From Bacteroidota bacterium (lineage in GTDB: Bacteria; Bacteroidota; Bacteroidia; Flavobacteriales_D; Crocinitomicaceae): a stretch of DNA of 64,000 nt. Positions 1-7,959 of the stretch are shown here, in pieces. The first letter of the stretch is position 1; every line of letters begins with the position of its first letter. The notes beneath the pieces were generated by a model that saw only the letters and a list, made by a program, of their open reading frames with translations, searched no databases and had not been told where the DNA came from. Location: contig JASBTZ010000003.1 of the NCBI GenBank assembly GCA_030148165.1, forward strand, positions 124,001-188,000, in the 5' to 3' direction. Made by a program: the position numbers and the translations under genes.

Positions 1-383
1 GTTTAAAAGGAGTGGATTCAGAAATACTTGATTGGGAAGAATCTAAAAAGTGTTCCAAACCAAAAAGTCGATTAATCAGAATTTCATGGACGTATGACGG
101 AACAAACCACGAACGTTCATTTGTACAGATCAATAGTTCTCGCTATAAACCGGCGGAACGATCAGATTTTACGGTGGAGCTTCTGGATGTTGATGAAAAC
201 AATAAGACTGCGACTTTAAAAATCACGAACGATCGCTTTTTAAGAGATTTTTGGATAACATCTTCTGACTTTGGAATCCAGTACGAAAGCAACTTTGTCA
301 ATCTTTTACCTGGAGAACATACCATCTCTATTTCATTCGACAAAACTCCCAAAGAAGAAGATTTTCAATATTTCTGGCACTAA
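1..383 (+). CDS. Beta-mannosidase (GH2), C-terminal fragment
   Basis: The frame is open from the first bases of the window to the TAA at 381-383, so this is the 3' end of a gene that begins upstream; the GTG at 12 is internal. The roughly 125 visible residues look like the C-terminal Ig-like beta-sandwich of GH2 beta-mannosidases: an extended strand with ATLKITN, then FLRDFWITSSD, then NLLPGEHTISI, which resembles the 'DNFFDLLPGE' ending of that family. The catalytic TIM barrel would lie outside the window. If correct, the enzyme removes terminal beta-mannose from mannan or N-glycan fragments, which fits the GH92 alpha-mannosidase at 39.8-42.8 kb. The assignment rests on one small domain, so another GH2 subfamily is possible. 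Confidence 0.6.
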   Translation, partial: LKGVDSEILDWEESKKCSKPKSRLIRISWTYDGTNHERSFVQINSSRYKPAERSDFTVELLDVDENNKTATLKITNDRFLRDFWITSSDFGIQYESNFVNLLPGEHTISISFDKTPKEEDFQYFWH

Positions 384-390
384 TAATTGG

Positions 391-417
391 TAAATAATAC
401 CATGGTAGTTAATTTAG
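391..417 (+). promoter_or_regulatory. Candidate promoter and operator of marR (TACCATGGTA palindrome)
   Basis: A perfect 10-bp palindrome TACCATGGTA (398-407) lies between the mannosidase gene and marR. It is followed after 2 bases by TAATTTAG (410-417), one base away from the Bacteroidota -7 element TAnnTTTG, just before the ATG at 422. Flanking TAAAT and ATTTA extend the symmetry. The same 10-mer occurs at 56879-56888 in front of a lipoprotein gene. MarR proteins usually bind such palindromes and repress their own operon; that this is the site is inference. Confidence 0.45.
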
Positions 418-421
418 CGCC

Positions 422-865
422 ATGAAAATCGATGATGCAATTAATTCAAAGTTTACTTCTCCCAAGATGAGGGCCGTTGTAAATGTCAGATACACATCCA
501 ATTATATGGCGGCGATCCAGAATCGCTTTATGAGCAAGTTTGATCTGACAATGCCCCAATTCAATATTTTGCGAATCCTTCGAGGAGCTAATGATACACT
601 AGCTGTAAATACGGTTAAGGAGCGAATGGTTGAGAAATCACCGAACACGACAAGATTGATGGATAAGCTTATCGATAAAGGCCTGATATCAAGAGAAAGA
701 TGTGAGAATGACAGAAGAGTAGTGTATGTGAAGATTACGAAGGAAGGCTTGAAGCTGCTTACTAAAATTGATAAAGCTTTGGAGAAGGAGGAGATTTTCA
801 AAGTTAATCTGACCGATAAAGAAGCACAGCAACTGAGTGATCTTCTGGATAAATTGAGAGATTAA
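422..865 (+). CDS. MarR-family transcriptional regulator
   Basis: A 147-residue winged-helix regulator of normal MarR length. The core runs from about residue 35 to 118: a helix with MPQFNILRILRG, the recognition helix region EKSPNTTRLMDKLIDKGL, and a wing with ENDRRVVYVKITKEG that carries the family's D-R-R signature. N- and C-terminal helices would form the dimer interface. Its stop TAA shares a base with the ATG of the outer-membrane protein gene at 865 (TAATG), so the two are translationally coupled, and the regulator probably controls that receptor. A perfect palindrome (398-407) upstream is a candidate autoregulatory site. The ligand cannot be told from the sequence. Confidence 0.9.
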   Translation: MKIDDAINSKFTSPKMRAVVNVRYTSNYMAAIQNRFMSKFDLTMPQFNILRILRGANDTLAVNTVKERMVEKSPNTTRLMDKLIDKGLISRERCENDRRVVYVKITKEGLKLLTKIDKALEKEEIFKVNLTDKEAQQLSDLLDKLRD

Positions 866-3285
866 TGAGAGCGGCATTTTCTGTCTTATTTATCACGCTT
901 TCCTTTATTGGGTATGGCCAATCAATATCCGGTAAAATTCTTGATGCGGATGGAAAAACCATCGAGTACGCAACGGTACGCCTATTTAAAGATAGTGATA
1001 GCACAGTAGCAAGTGGAGCCGTTACGGATTCAACCGGTAACTTTTTAGTGACTGAATTCGAATCGGGTGATTACTACTTAAAGATAACCTTTGCTGGACA
1101 TGAGCCTATGTTCTATGATCTCAAGCCGATCGGTGAAGATGAGGACCTAACACTTGACCCCATTCAACTTGTGCTGGATAAGACCCTAGAGCTTGAAGGA
1201 GTAGTTGCCGTTGGTTCATTGGATGTCCTGAAAGCAGGAATCGATAAAAAGATCTACAACACATCCGAAGATATTTCTGTTAGAGGGGGAAGTGTGGAAG
1301 ACGTATTGAATAACATTCCCTCTATTGAAGTTGACCAGGACGGAAATATTAGTTTGAGAGGAGATGGTAATGTGACTATTCTAATCGACGGCAGACCAAG
1401 CGCTTTGGCGATGGGTAATGGTCAGAATCTGCTTGACGTAATACCGGCTAACTCCATTGAACGTATTGAAGTCGTGACGAATCCATCTGCACGCTATGAT
1501 CCCGATGGTACTTCCGGCATCATTAACATCGTCCTCAAAAAGAACAAGGTAAAAGGGTCGAGTGGACTTATTTCTGCTACTGGAGCCACCGGAAATCTAT
1601 ACGAGGCGAATCTGGCATATGCGTATCGGGCGAATAAGGTCAATGTCTTTGGTAATTACTCATTTAATTACAGAGATGGTTATCGAAACCGATACAGTGA
1701 CATTGAAAAGGATATCACAGAGGATAGCGTCACCAATTTTATTCAGGAACGGGAAGGTACAGACCATAGAATGGGCAATACGGTTGTTTTAGGAATGGAT
1801 TATTACTTCAATGACCGAAATACCATATCCTTCTCAGGAACAGGTTCATTGGGAGACCGTATCCGGACGGGAGATCTGGAAAGCACCTTGTATACGGATG
1901 ACACCACAACGGTTATCGATAAATGGAACCGAATATCGGAAGACCCTCGACAAAGAAAGAACATGGATGCCAACTTAAATTTTAAAAGAGTCTTTAATGA
2001 AGATATGGGTGAATGGTCAATTAACCTTAATCAGTCCATTGGGTCAAGTGACATAAAAGGGTTCTACACACAACGCTATCTTGATTCGAATGGCGAAAGT
2101 CTGCCAATAGCAGATCTGGAACAAAGGTTAGCAAATGACGAATACCGTCAAATCACCACCGCTCAATCTGATTTCAGTTATGTCTTTGAGAAAATCCGGG
2201 GTAGAATGGAAGCCGGTGTTAAAACAATTCAGTCATACGAGTCTCTAAATACAGTATCTGAAACAAGGGATACACTGTCGGGAGAATACATAGAAGACAC
2301 TCTCGCTAATTACGAGTATAGCTATACGGCTTCCGTTACAAGTGGATATTTAATTTTTGGACAAGAACGTAAGAAGTTTAAGTATCAGGTAGGTCTCCGG
2401 CCAGAGTATGCTACTCAGGAACCCAATCTGATTAGTGAAGGATTAGAACAGCATTTGTATTACTTCAATATTTTTCCTTCAGCTCATATCAAATACGATT
2501 TTAGCGATGTCTCAGAAGCGAGTATCAGTTACAGTAGAAGGATCAATCGTCCAAGTTCAAGAGAATTGAATCCATTTACAAGTTATGCGGATCCCTTCAA
2601 TTTACACGCGGGTAATCCATTTTTAGAGCCAGAATACATTGATTCCTATGATTTGGGGTATTCATTCACCAAGAAGAAATTCATTATGACCTTGAGTGTT
2701 TTTTACCGAAACACCACAAATGTCATTAATAGGGTTCGCGTTTATTATGATAACAATGTCTCCAAACTTACTTGGGGAAACATTGATAGAAGTGAAAGCA
2801 CGGGCTTCGAGGGTGTGTTTATCGTAAAGCCGGTTGATTGGTTCAAAAGCACAATTTCGATCAATGGAAACTTCCAGAATTACTACGATGATAGTCCGGG
2901 CAACGACTGGAACAACAGCGGTGTCAATTGGGGAGCAAAGGCAATTACAAGTATTGATTTTTGGAAAAAGACCTCTTCATTTCAGATCAATTATCGATAT
3001 ACCGCTCCATGGGTTACTCCACAGGGAAAGGTTCAACGCAGACCTGGACTGGACCTTTCACTTGAAAGGAGATTGATGGATAAGAAGCTTTCGCTGGTCT
3101 TTAAAGTAACTGATGTGTTTAATCGAAAAGGTTTTACCGTGTGGTTGGATAGGGAAGGTGTGAGCCAGTATCAGGAGTTCAAATGGTTAACCCGCAGATT
3201 TTATCTTACCGTCTCCTATAAGTTCGGTAACCTGGATAAGAAACTGAAAATTCCTACCGAAGGTGAAGGTGGTGGAGGTGATTAA
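865..3285 (+). CDS. TonB-dependent receptor-like outer-membrane beta-barrel protein
   Basis: 806 residues. A signal peptide (about 1-18, ending GYGQS) is followed by a carboxypeptidase-D regulatory-like beta-sandwich (about 19-100: SGKILDADGKTIEYATV), a plug domain (about 125-225, with SLRGDGNVTILIDGRPS and IERIEVVTNPSARYDPDGTS) and a long barrel of the OMP_b-brl_3 type. The barrel contains INRPSSRELNPF and GNPFLEPEYIDSYDLGY, typical of this family. The protein ends in a glycine-rich GEGGGGD tail, which is common in the family. No TonB box or SusD partner is evident. Such proteins resemble TonB-dependent transporters, but for many the substrate is unknown. It overlaps marR by one base and probably responds to the same signal. 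Confidence 0.9.
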   Translation: MRAAFSVLFITLSFIGYGQSISGKILDADGKTIEYATVRLFKDSDSTVASGAVTDSTGNFLVTEFESGDYYLKITFAGHEPMFYDLKPIGEDEDLTLDPIQLVLDKTLELEGVVAVGSLDVLKAGIDKKIYNTSEDISVRGGSVEDVLNNIPSIEVDQDGNISLRGDGNVTILIDGRPSALAMGNGQNLLDVIPANSIERIEVVTNPSARYDPDGTSGIINIVLKKNKVKGSSGLISATGATGNLYEANLAYAYRANKVNVFGNYSFNYRDGYRNRYSDIEKDITEDSVTNFIQEREGTDHRMGNTVVLGMDYYFNDRNTISFSGTGSLGDRIRTGDLESTLYTDDTTTVIDKWNRISEDPRQRKNMDANLNFKRVFNEDMGEWSINLNQSIGSSDIKGFYTQRYLDSNGESLPIADLEQRLANDEYRQITTAQSDFSYVFEKIRGRMEAGVKTIQSYESLNTVSETRDTLSGEYIEDTLANYEYSYTASVTSGYLIFGQERKKFKYQVGLRPEYATQEPNLISEGLEQHLYYFNIFPSAHIKYDFSDVSEASISYSRRINRPSSRELNPFTSYADPFNLHAGNPFLEPEYIDSYDLGYSFTKKKFIMTLSVFYRNTTNVINRVRVYYDNNVSKLTWGNIDRSESTGFEGVFIVKPVDWFKSTISINGNFQNYYDDSPGNDWNNSGVNWGAKAITSIDFWKKTSSFQINYRYTAPWVTPQGKVQRRPGLDLSLERRLMDKKLSLVFKVTDVFNRKGFTVWLDREGVSQYQEFKWLTRRFYLTVSYKFGNLDKKLKIPTEGEGGGGD

Positions 3286-3286
3286 G

Positions 3287-3400
3287 CTATTTGCTTAGAC
3301 TTACGCCAAGATTCATTAGCGCAGAATCGAATCCATTTTTGTTCTTCTTTACTTTTTTTCTAAGCTTTAAAGCTTTTGCTATTTCCGTAGTTGTATTCAT
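3287..3400 (-). CDS. Small basic hypothetical protein (37 aa)
   Basis: A 37-codon minus-strand ORF fills the gap between the receptor gene, whose stop is one base away, and the pseudouridine synthase. It begins ATG at 3400 and ends TAG at 3287-3289. The product starts MNTTTEIAKALKLRKKVKKN and ends NLGVSLSK: a basic amphipathic helix with a small C-terminal tail. An AAGG lies 15 bases upstream of the start, and a TATACTTTG resembling a -7 element is further upstream. I do not recognise the family. Support comes from tight packing and plausible codon use only, and it could be a chance ORF. Confidence 0.35.
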   Translation of the reverse strand: MNTTTEIAKALKLRKKVKKNKNGFDSALMNLGVSLSK

Positions 3401-3470
3401 GACGAATCAATTTACCTTAAGATAACCAAAGTATATGCCAAAATCAGATTGGATGATTTAACGGTAGGTA

Positions 3471-4043
3471 TTAAAGAGTAATCTGTTCCAGCTCCCGAAC
3501 TTCTCCGATTTGCATGTTTTCAAGGGAAATACGGCCAATTCTAGTGCGTATCAAGCGTAGAGTAGGGAAACCCACAGCAGCAGTCATTTTTCGAACTTGT
3601 CGGTTCTTTCCCTCTGTGATCGTCAGTTGAATCCAGCTTGTAGGAATATTCTTTCTAAACCTGATAGGCGGATCTCTATCTTCAATAGAGATATCAGTGA
3701 TGATTTCACAATGAGCCTTCTTCACCTGATAATCTTCGCCTTTGTGCTTAATTCGAATTGACCCATCCGATAGTTTTTGAATAGCTTCTTCTGTAATCTG
3801 GCCATCTACCTGAACCAAATATGTTTTCTCCGTGTTTGATTCCGGGTCCAGTAATCTCGTCTTTAATTGATTATCGTTCGTCAGAATAAGGAGCCCTTCA
3901 CTGTCTTTATCCAATCTACCCACAGAATAAACATCCTTTGGAAAATCATAGAGATCGCCTAATAGCTTATCCTCTTTCTCTCCTGTAAACTGGCAAAGAT
4001 ATCCGTAGGGTTTGTAAAGAATAAAATAACGAAGGGGTGTCAT
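3471..4043 (-). CDS. rluE: RsuA/RluE-family rRNA pseudouridine synthase
   Basis: 190 residues, the size of the short RluE-type enzymes that lack an S4 domain. The catalytic motif is GRLDKDSEGLLILTND (about residues 42-57), with the conserved Asp that attacks uridine. Also typical are the N-terminal YFILYKPYGYLCQFT and the C-terminal EGKNRQVRKMTAAVGFPTLRLIR. The enzyme isomerises a uridine in 23S rRNA; the exact position cannot be read from sequence. Its start overlaps the stop of the methyltransferase gene by 4 bases (ATGA), so the two are co-transcribed, with dihydroorotase and a BatA protein upstream in the same direction. Confidence 0.9.
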   Translation of the reverse strand: MTPLRYFILYKPYGYLCQFTGEKEDKLLGDLYDFPKDVYSVGRLDKDSEGLLILTNDNQLKTRLLDPESNTEKTYLVQVDGQITEEAIQKLSDGSIRIKHKGEDYQVKKAHCEIITDISIEDRDPPIRFRKNIPTSWIQLTITEGKNRQVRKMTAAVGFPTLRLIRTRIGRISLENMQIGEVRELEQITL

Positions 4044-4594
4044 GCCTTTGAGCAGGTGTAGACAAATGCCGGCGGGAAATTTTTCATGGTGAATTTCACT
4101 GAGACATCATTGTAGACCGATTGAAGCAATTTTTTCGATTGTAGCGAATACTGAAACTGCACATACTTTCCGTTTGGCTTCAGAGCATCGTGAGAAGCAC
4201 TTATTACAGCATTTCTCAGTTTTTCATTAAACACCATAAGTGGGAGTGAAGAGATAATGACGTCCATTTTTTCTCCCTCGTCCAGGTATTTTTCAAGGTG
4301 CTCAGCAGAATCATGGATTACTTGGACGCGAGGATCATTAATCCGTTTCTCCAACGCATGATAAAAGCTGTCATTTAACTCGAATACAAGTAGTTTTGCA
4401 TCTGGATGCATGCGACTGATTATCAGGTCGGTAAAAACCCCTGTTCCAGGTCCAAGCTCAACTATTAATTTTGATTCGTCGAAATCGACGTTTTCGATCA
4501 TCTTCTCCCCGAGGAATTTAGTACTGGGACTAATAGCTCCCACCATTTGTTTGTCTTTCCAAAACTGCCTGATAAAATTCCTCTTCGTCGCCAT
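4040..4594 (-). CDS. SAM-dependent methyltransferase, phospholipid N-methyltransferase-like
   Basis: 184 residues with a class I Rossmann methyltransferase fold. Motif I is IVELGPGTGVFTDLII (about residues 39-54), the acidic end of strand 2 is LLVFELND, and the motif IV region is MDVIISSLPLMVF. The N-terminal RNFIRQFWKDKQMVGAISPSTKFLGEKM is characteristic of the PmtA/'rRNA adenine methyltransferase-like' group, which in other bacteria methylates phosphatidylethanolamine. The substrate here is inferred only. It overlaps the pseudouridine synthase by 4 bases and lies 6 bases downstream of the dihydroorotase-like gene. Confidence 0.75.
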   Translation of the reverse strand: MATKRNFIRQFWKDKQMVGAISPSTKFLGEKMIENVDFDESKLIVELGPGTGVFTDLIISRMHPDAKLLVFELNDSFYHALEKRINDPRVQVIHDSAEHLEKYLDEGEKMDVIISSLPLMVFNEKLRNAVISASHDALKPNGKYVQFQYSLQSKKLLQSVYNDVSVKFTMKNFPPAFVYTCSKA

Positions 4595-4600
4595 GCCTTA

Positions 4601-5857
4601 TTATTTGCTCGCTAACCTTCCATTGTTGTAGACGCCAATTACCTTTCCTGTCAATTCTTTGTCTAAGAATGGCGAATTTAAAGTTTTTGATTCAATATTT
4701 CCCTTAGTTAGCGTCCACTTTTCTTTGGTAGAGAATATCGTCAAGTCAGCTGCAGCACCTTCTGCAATGCTTTTTTCTTCAAGACCGACCATGCTTCTAC
4801 CTTTTGTAAGTGCCTTGATTACTGATTCCAAATCAAACTCTTTTGCCTCCTGTAAAGATGCGAATACCGTTTGGAGCGATATCGTTCCAAACTCAGCATT
4901 ATCGAACTCAATGTCTTTTTCCTCTTTATCCATCGGGCGGTGATCTGAGACAATGCAATCAATAGTTCCATCCAATACTCCCTTCCACAACTTCTTTCTA
5001 TCTGATTCAAATCGAAGCGGAGGAAGCAGCTTGTAATTCGAGTCAAAACCAAGAACATCCTCTTCATTGAATATCAGGTGTGAAGCATGGACATCGCATG
5101 TTAGGTCCAGTCCTTTCTTTTTTGCTTTTCTGATTAGATCAACCCCCTCAGCAGTTGAAACGCCTGTGAGATGAAGTCTTCCTTCAGTGTATTCCAGTAA
5201 ACGAATATTTCTTTCGATCTCTATGATCTCTGATATCGATGGATCCGCCTTGAGTCCGGTTTTCGTTGAGGCCATGCCTTCATTCACCTGGCCTTTTCCT
5301 GAGACGAATTGATTCCTCGAGAAAGCCATTACTCTTCCTCCGAAATTCTTACTGTAGAGAAGTGCCCTGTACATGATTCCCGAATTAACTGGAACCAGGT
5401 CATCTGAGAAGAGTCGGGCACCGGTTTGGTACATGTCATACATTTCCGAAAGGTTTTCACCCTTCATTCCTTCTGTAATAGCACCTATCGCATGGACACT
5501 ACAAACAGAACCTTCACCTTGTTTCAGTAGATATTCAATCTGACTTTTCCCGTCGACAACGGGCAGCGTGCTTGGAAGAATTCCCACATGGGTGTAGCCG
5601 CCGGCCTCTGCTGCTTTTAATCCTGTACGAACAGTTTCCTTATGTTCAAATCCCGGATCACAGAAATTTGCTTTGAGATCAGTCCAACCCAATGATACAT
5701 GAAGGTCTTTTCCGGAAATTTCTTTGATTGATTTTGAAGCACTGATCTTATCCTTAATCTCTTTGATAACGCCTTTTTCGATAAGAATGTCTTTTTTCTT
5801 CAAATGAAACTTAGATCCTTCATCGACTATTCTGGCTTGCTTAAGGAGTACTTTCAT
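4601..5857 (-). CDS. pyrC: Dihydroorotase-like protein, probably non-catalytic
   Basis: 418 residues, the full length and overall pattern of class I dihydroorotases (amidohydrolase fold, pyrimidine synthesis). Most metal ligands of the active enzymes are absent. The DxHxH motif reads TDLKANFCDPG, the HAED histidine region reads MAFSRNQ, and the HVST histidine reads LTGVST. The SDD and SDH aspartates remain (LFSDDL; CIVSDHRP), as does substrate-loop-like LPPLRFESDR. This matches the inactive dihydroorotase-like (PyrX-type) proteins known from some bacteria and common in Flavobacteria, which are thought to be structural partners. A catalytic PyrC would have to be encoded elsewhere. It lies 13 bases downstream of the BatA gene. 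Confidence 0.8.
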   Translation of the reverse strand: MKVLLKQARIVDEGSKFHLKKKDILIEKGVIKEIKDKISASKSIKEISGKDLHVSLGWTDLKANFCDPGFEHKETVRTGLKAAEAGGYTHVGILPSTLPVVDGKSQIEYLLKQGEGSVCSVHAIGAITEGMKGENLSEMYDMYQTGARLFSDDLVPVNSGIMYRALLYSKNFGGRVMAFSRNQFVSGKGQVNEGMASTKTGLKADPSISEIIEIERNIRLLEYTEGRLHLTGVSTAEGVDLIRKAKKKGLDLTCDVHASHLIFNEEDVLGFDSNYKLLPPLRFESDRKKLWKGVLDGTIDCIVSDHRPMDKEEKDIEFDNAEFGTISLQTVFASLQEAKEFDLESVIKALTKGRSMVGLEEKSIAEGAAADLTIFSTKEKWTLTKGNIESKTLNSPFLDKELTGKVIGVYNNGRLASK

Positions 5858-5870
5858 AAAGTTGTGTTGT

Positions 5871-7910
5871 CTATCTAAGTAAACGTACTAAGAGCATTTC
5901 AGCGATTACAAAAATAAGGGTTATAATGATACAAATCTTCCAATAACTCATTGGTTTATCAATATTCCTTGAAGAAAAGGATGATTCACTACTCATTTCA
6001 TTCAATTCGACACGGTCAGAATTCTCAGTTCCGAAGAGGGATTTGATCTCATCTTCACTGTAGGATTCAAGCTGTGATTCTATCCGGTTATTATTCAAAC
6101 TTATGACTCCAATTCGCTCATCTTGAACAATATCGAAATTACCCACACTCAGTTTGCCTTGATTGTCCTGTTTGTTTAGCACCAAATAGGTTACACCTGC
6201 TTTTTCTGTCAATTGTGGAATAAATTCATGGTTGTTGTTTTGAACCTTTACGGCTCTTTGGCGGTCGACTTTGCGATAAACGGGATACAAGGTATTTTCT
6301 CCTATCGTCACACTTAATGGTTGTTTCCGTTGAGATAGTTCAGCCATTCGGTACAGAATTGTTGTAAAGAGTGCATCTCTGGTAAAGTTTCCGAAACGAC
6401 TATCAAGCGAGCTGTAAAACATGAAGATATTGTTATTACCTGACCGATAACTTAGGAGTGGTTCGCCATTTTGAAGTGTTATGACATTTGTTGCAAGACT
6501 GTTGCGGTTAATCGATCGAAAGACTTTAGATACACTCGGAAGGTTGAGGTTCTTGGTTTCCTTGTCAAAGGTTCCCTTGAAAAAAGGATCCTGATAATTC
6601 AGTTCTTTGATCTTTGTTCCACTGGAAATGGATGACCCAATTCCTGGCATTTTATGTTGTGAAAGGAAAGAGGTCCATTCATTCTCATTTGGTTCGGTAC
6701 CCGGAAATAATGCAACAGACCCACCTGTCAACAAGTAATCATTGAGGTAGGTTTGTATTCCGGAAGACAGTCCATTAACTCCATTCAACAGGATCAGGTC
6801 GGCATTCGAAAAATCTTCAATTGTCAGGCTGGTAATATTTTTTGACCTGATCTCGTAATAGTCGTCCAGGCTATAAGCCAATTTTATGTTGTCAACAGCG
6901 TCTTCGCCATCGATGATCAATATGTTTGATCGATCCCGTACCTCATAAGAGAAATAGTATATATCGTCAAAGAATACCTGGCGATCGGAGATGCTCACCC
7001 TGGCACTGATGAAACCGCTCTTCTTGTCCATATAAGAAAACGTAGCAACCTCTTCCGCATTTGCTTGAACATCAACAAAGATCGTCTTTCGAAGCTCTCC
7101 TATGCTGATATTCAATTCCACATTGTCTTTTGCAGTATTGCTATTGTTGACTATTCTTACACTGATCTGATTGTTATTATTGACTTTTCTTAAAACGGAC
7201 TCAAACCACACGGAGTCAATGTAGAGGTTGTCGGTATTCTCAGGGACCATTTGAACGGGGAAGTACTTTAAGTCACTTTTAGCTCTTTCGGACATCGGTT
7301 GGGTACCTTTCTGGAAATCGCTAAAAAGTATATACTGAATGGCTGATTTTTTACTATCCCCGCTGGTTCCATCGATAATACCTTCCTGCCAGTTCAGTAT
7401 ATCGCTGATGGATCTTGAGAGCGGCGATGGCTCAATGTGATCAATCTTATCGAAAGCGTCCGCCTTATTCAACAAGTGTTCTTCACGACCGGTCATTTCA
7501 TTTGTTCCAATAATAAACAATGCGTCAACCGGAGCCTTTTCAACTATTTCACGCGCTTTTTCACGTGCCTCTGAAAGTAATTCGCCTTCAGGTCCCAGAG
7601 CTTGCATGGAATAGGAGTTATCAATGTAGATGCAGGTGATATTTGTGTTTGGTGTAGTATCTTCTTCTTCTGAGCTAATGTAAGGTTGTGCAAATGCGAA
7701 TACGAGAAAGGTGAAAGCGAGAATTCTACTGATCAGAATCAGAATATTCTTGAGGCGCTGTGTGCTTTTAGTCCTCTGGTCTACACTCTTAATGAATTTA
7801 AGGCTGGAAAAGTAAAGTGTCTTGTATCGCTTAAAATTGAAGAGGTGAATAATGATGGGGATCAATAAGACCAATAATGCCCATAAGAATTCAGGATACA
7901 AGAATTTCAT
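5871..7910 (-). CDS. BatA-domain (vWA-like) membrane protein
   Basis: 679 residues. It opens with the BatA N-terminal domain (FLYPEFLWALLVLLIPIIIH and RYKTLYFSSLKF), which has two membrane helices at about 5-25 and 55-75. A large periplasmic or extracytoplasmic region follows, with a vWA-like start (ITCIYIDNSYSM, about residues 90-101, resembling a degenerate MIDAS DxSxS). A final membrane helix is at about 655-675. This is the architecture of Bacteroidota BatA-type proteins of unknown role, often near MoxR ATPases, but no moxR is seen here. It heads a minus-strand group with dihydroorotase, methyltransferase and pseudouridine synthase. Confidence 0.8.
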   Translation of the reverse strand: MKFLYPEFLWALLVLLIPIIIHLFNFKRYKTLYFSSLKFIKSVDQRTKSTQRLKNILILISRILAFTFLVFAFAQPYISSEEEDTTPNTNITCIYIDNSYSMQALGPEGELLSEAREKAREIVEKAPVDALFIIGTNEMTGREEHLLNKADAFDKIDHIEPSPLSRSISDILNWQEGIIDGTSGDSKKSAIQYILFSDFQKGTQPMSERAKSDLKYFPVQMVPENTDNLYIDSVWFESVLRKVNNNNQISVRIVNNSNTAKDNVELNISIGELRKTIFVDVQANAEEVATFSYMDKKSGFISARVSISDRQVFFDDIYYFSYEVRDRSNILIIDGEDAVDNIKLAYSLDDYYEIRSKNITSLTIEDFSNADLILLNGVNGLSSGIQTYLNDYLLTGGSVALFPGTEPNENEWTSFLSQHKMPGIGSSISSGTKIKELNYQDPFFKGTFDKETKNLNLPSVSKVFRSINRNSLATNVITLQNGEPLLSYRSGNNNIFMFYSSLDSRFGNFTRDALFTTILYRMAELSQRKQPLSVTIGENTLYPVYRKVDRQRAVKVQNNNHEFIPQLTEKAGVTYLVLNKQDNQGKLSVGNFDIVQDERIGVISLNNNRIESQLESYSEDEIKSLFGTENSDRVELNEMSSESSFSSRNIDKPMSYWKICIIITLIFVIAEMLLVRLLR

Positions 7911-7959
7911 AAGTCAAAGATAAAATTCTAGAACGCATCTTTTTCAATTTTAACGCTTT

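Noticed and set aside
12-14. GTG at 12 as a start codon
   Set aside because: The frame is open to the window edge and the sequence fits the interior of a GH2 C-terminal domain.
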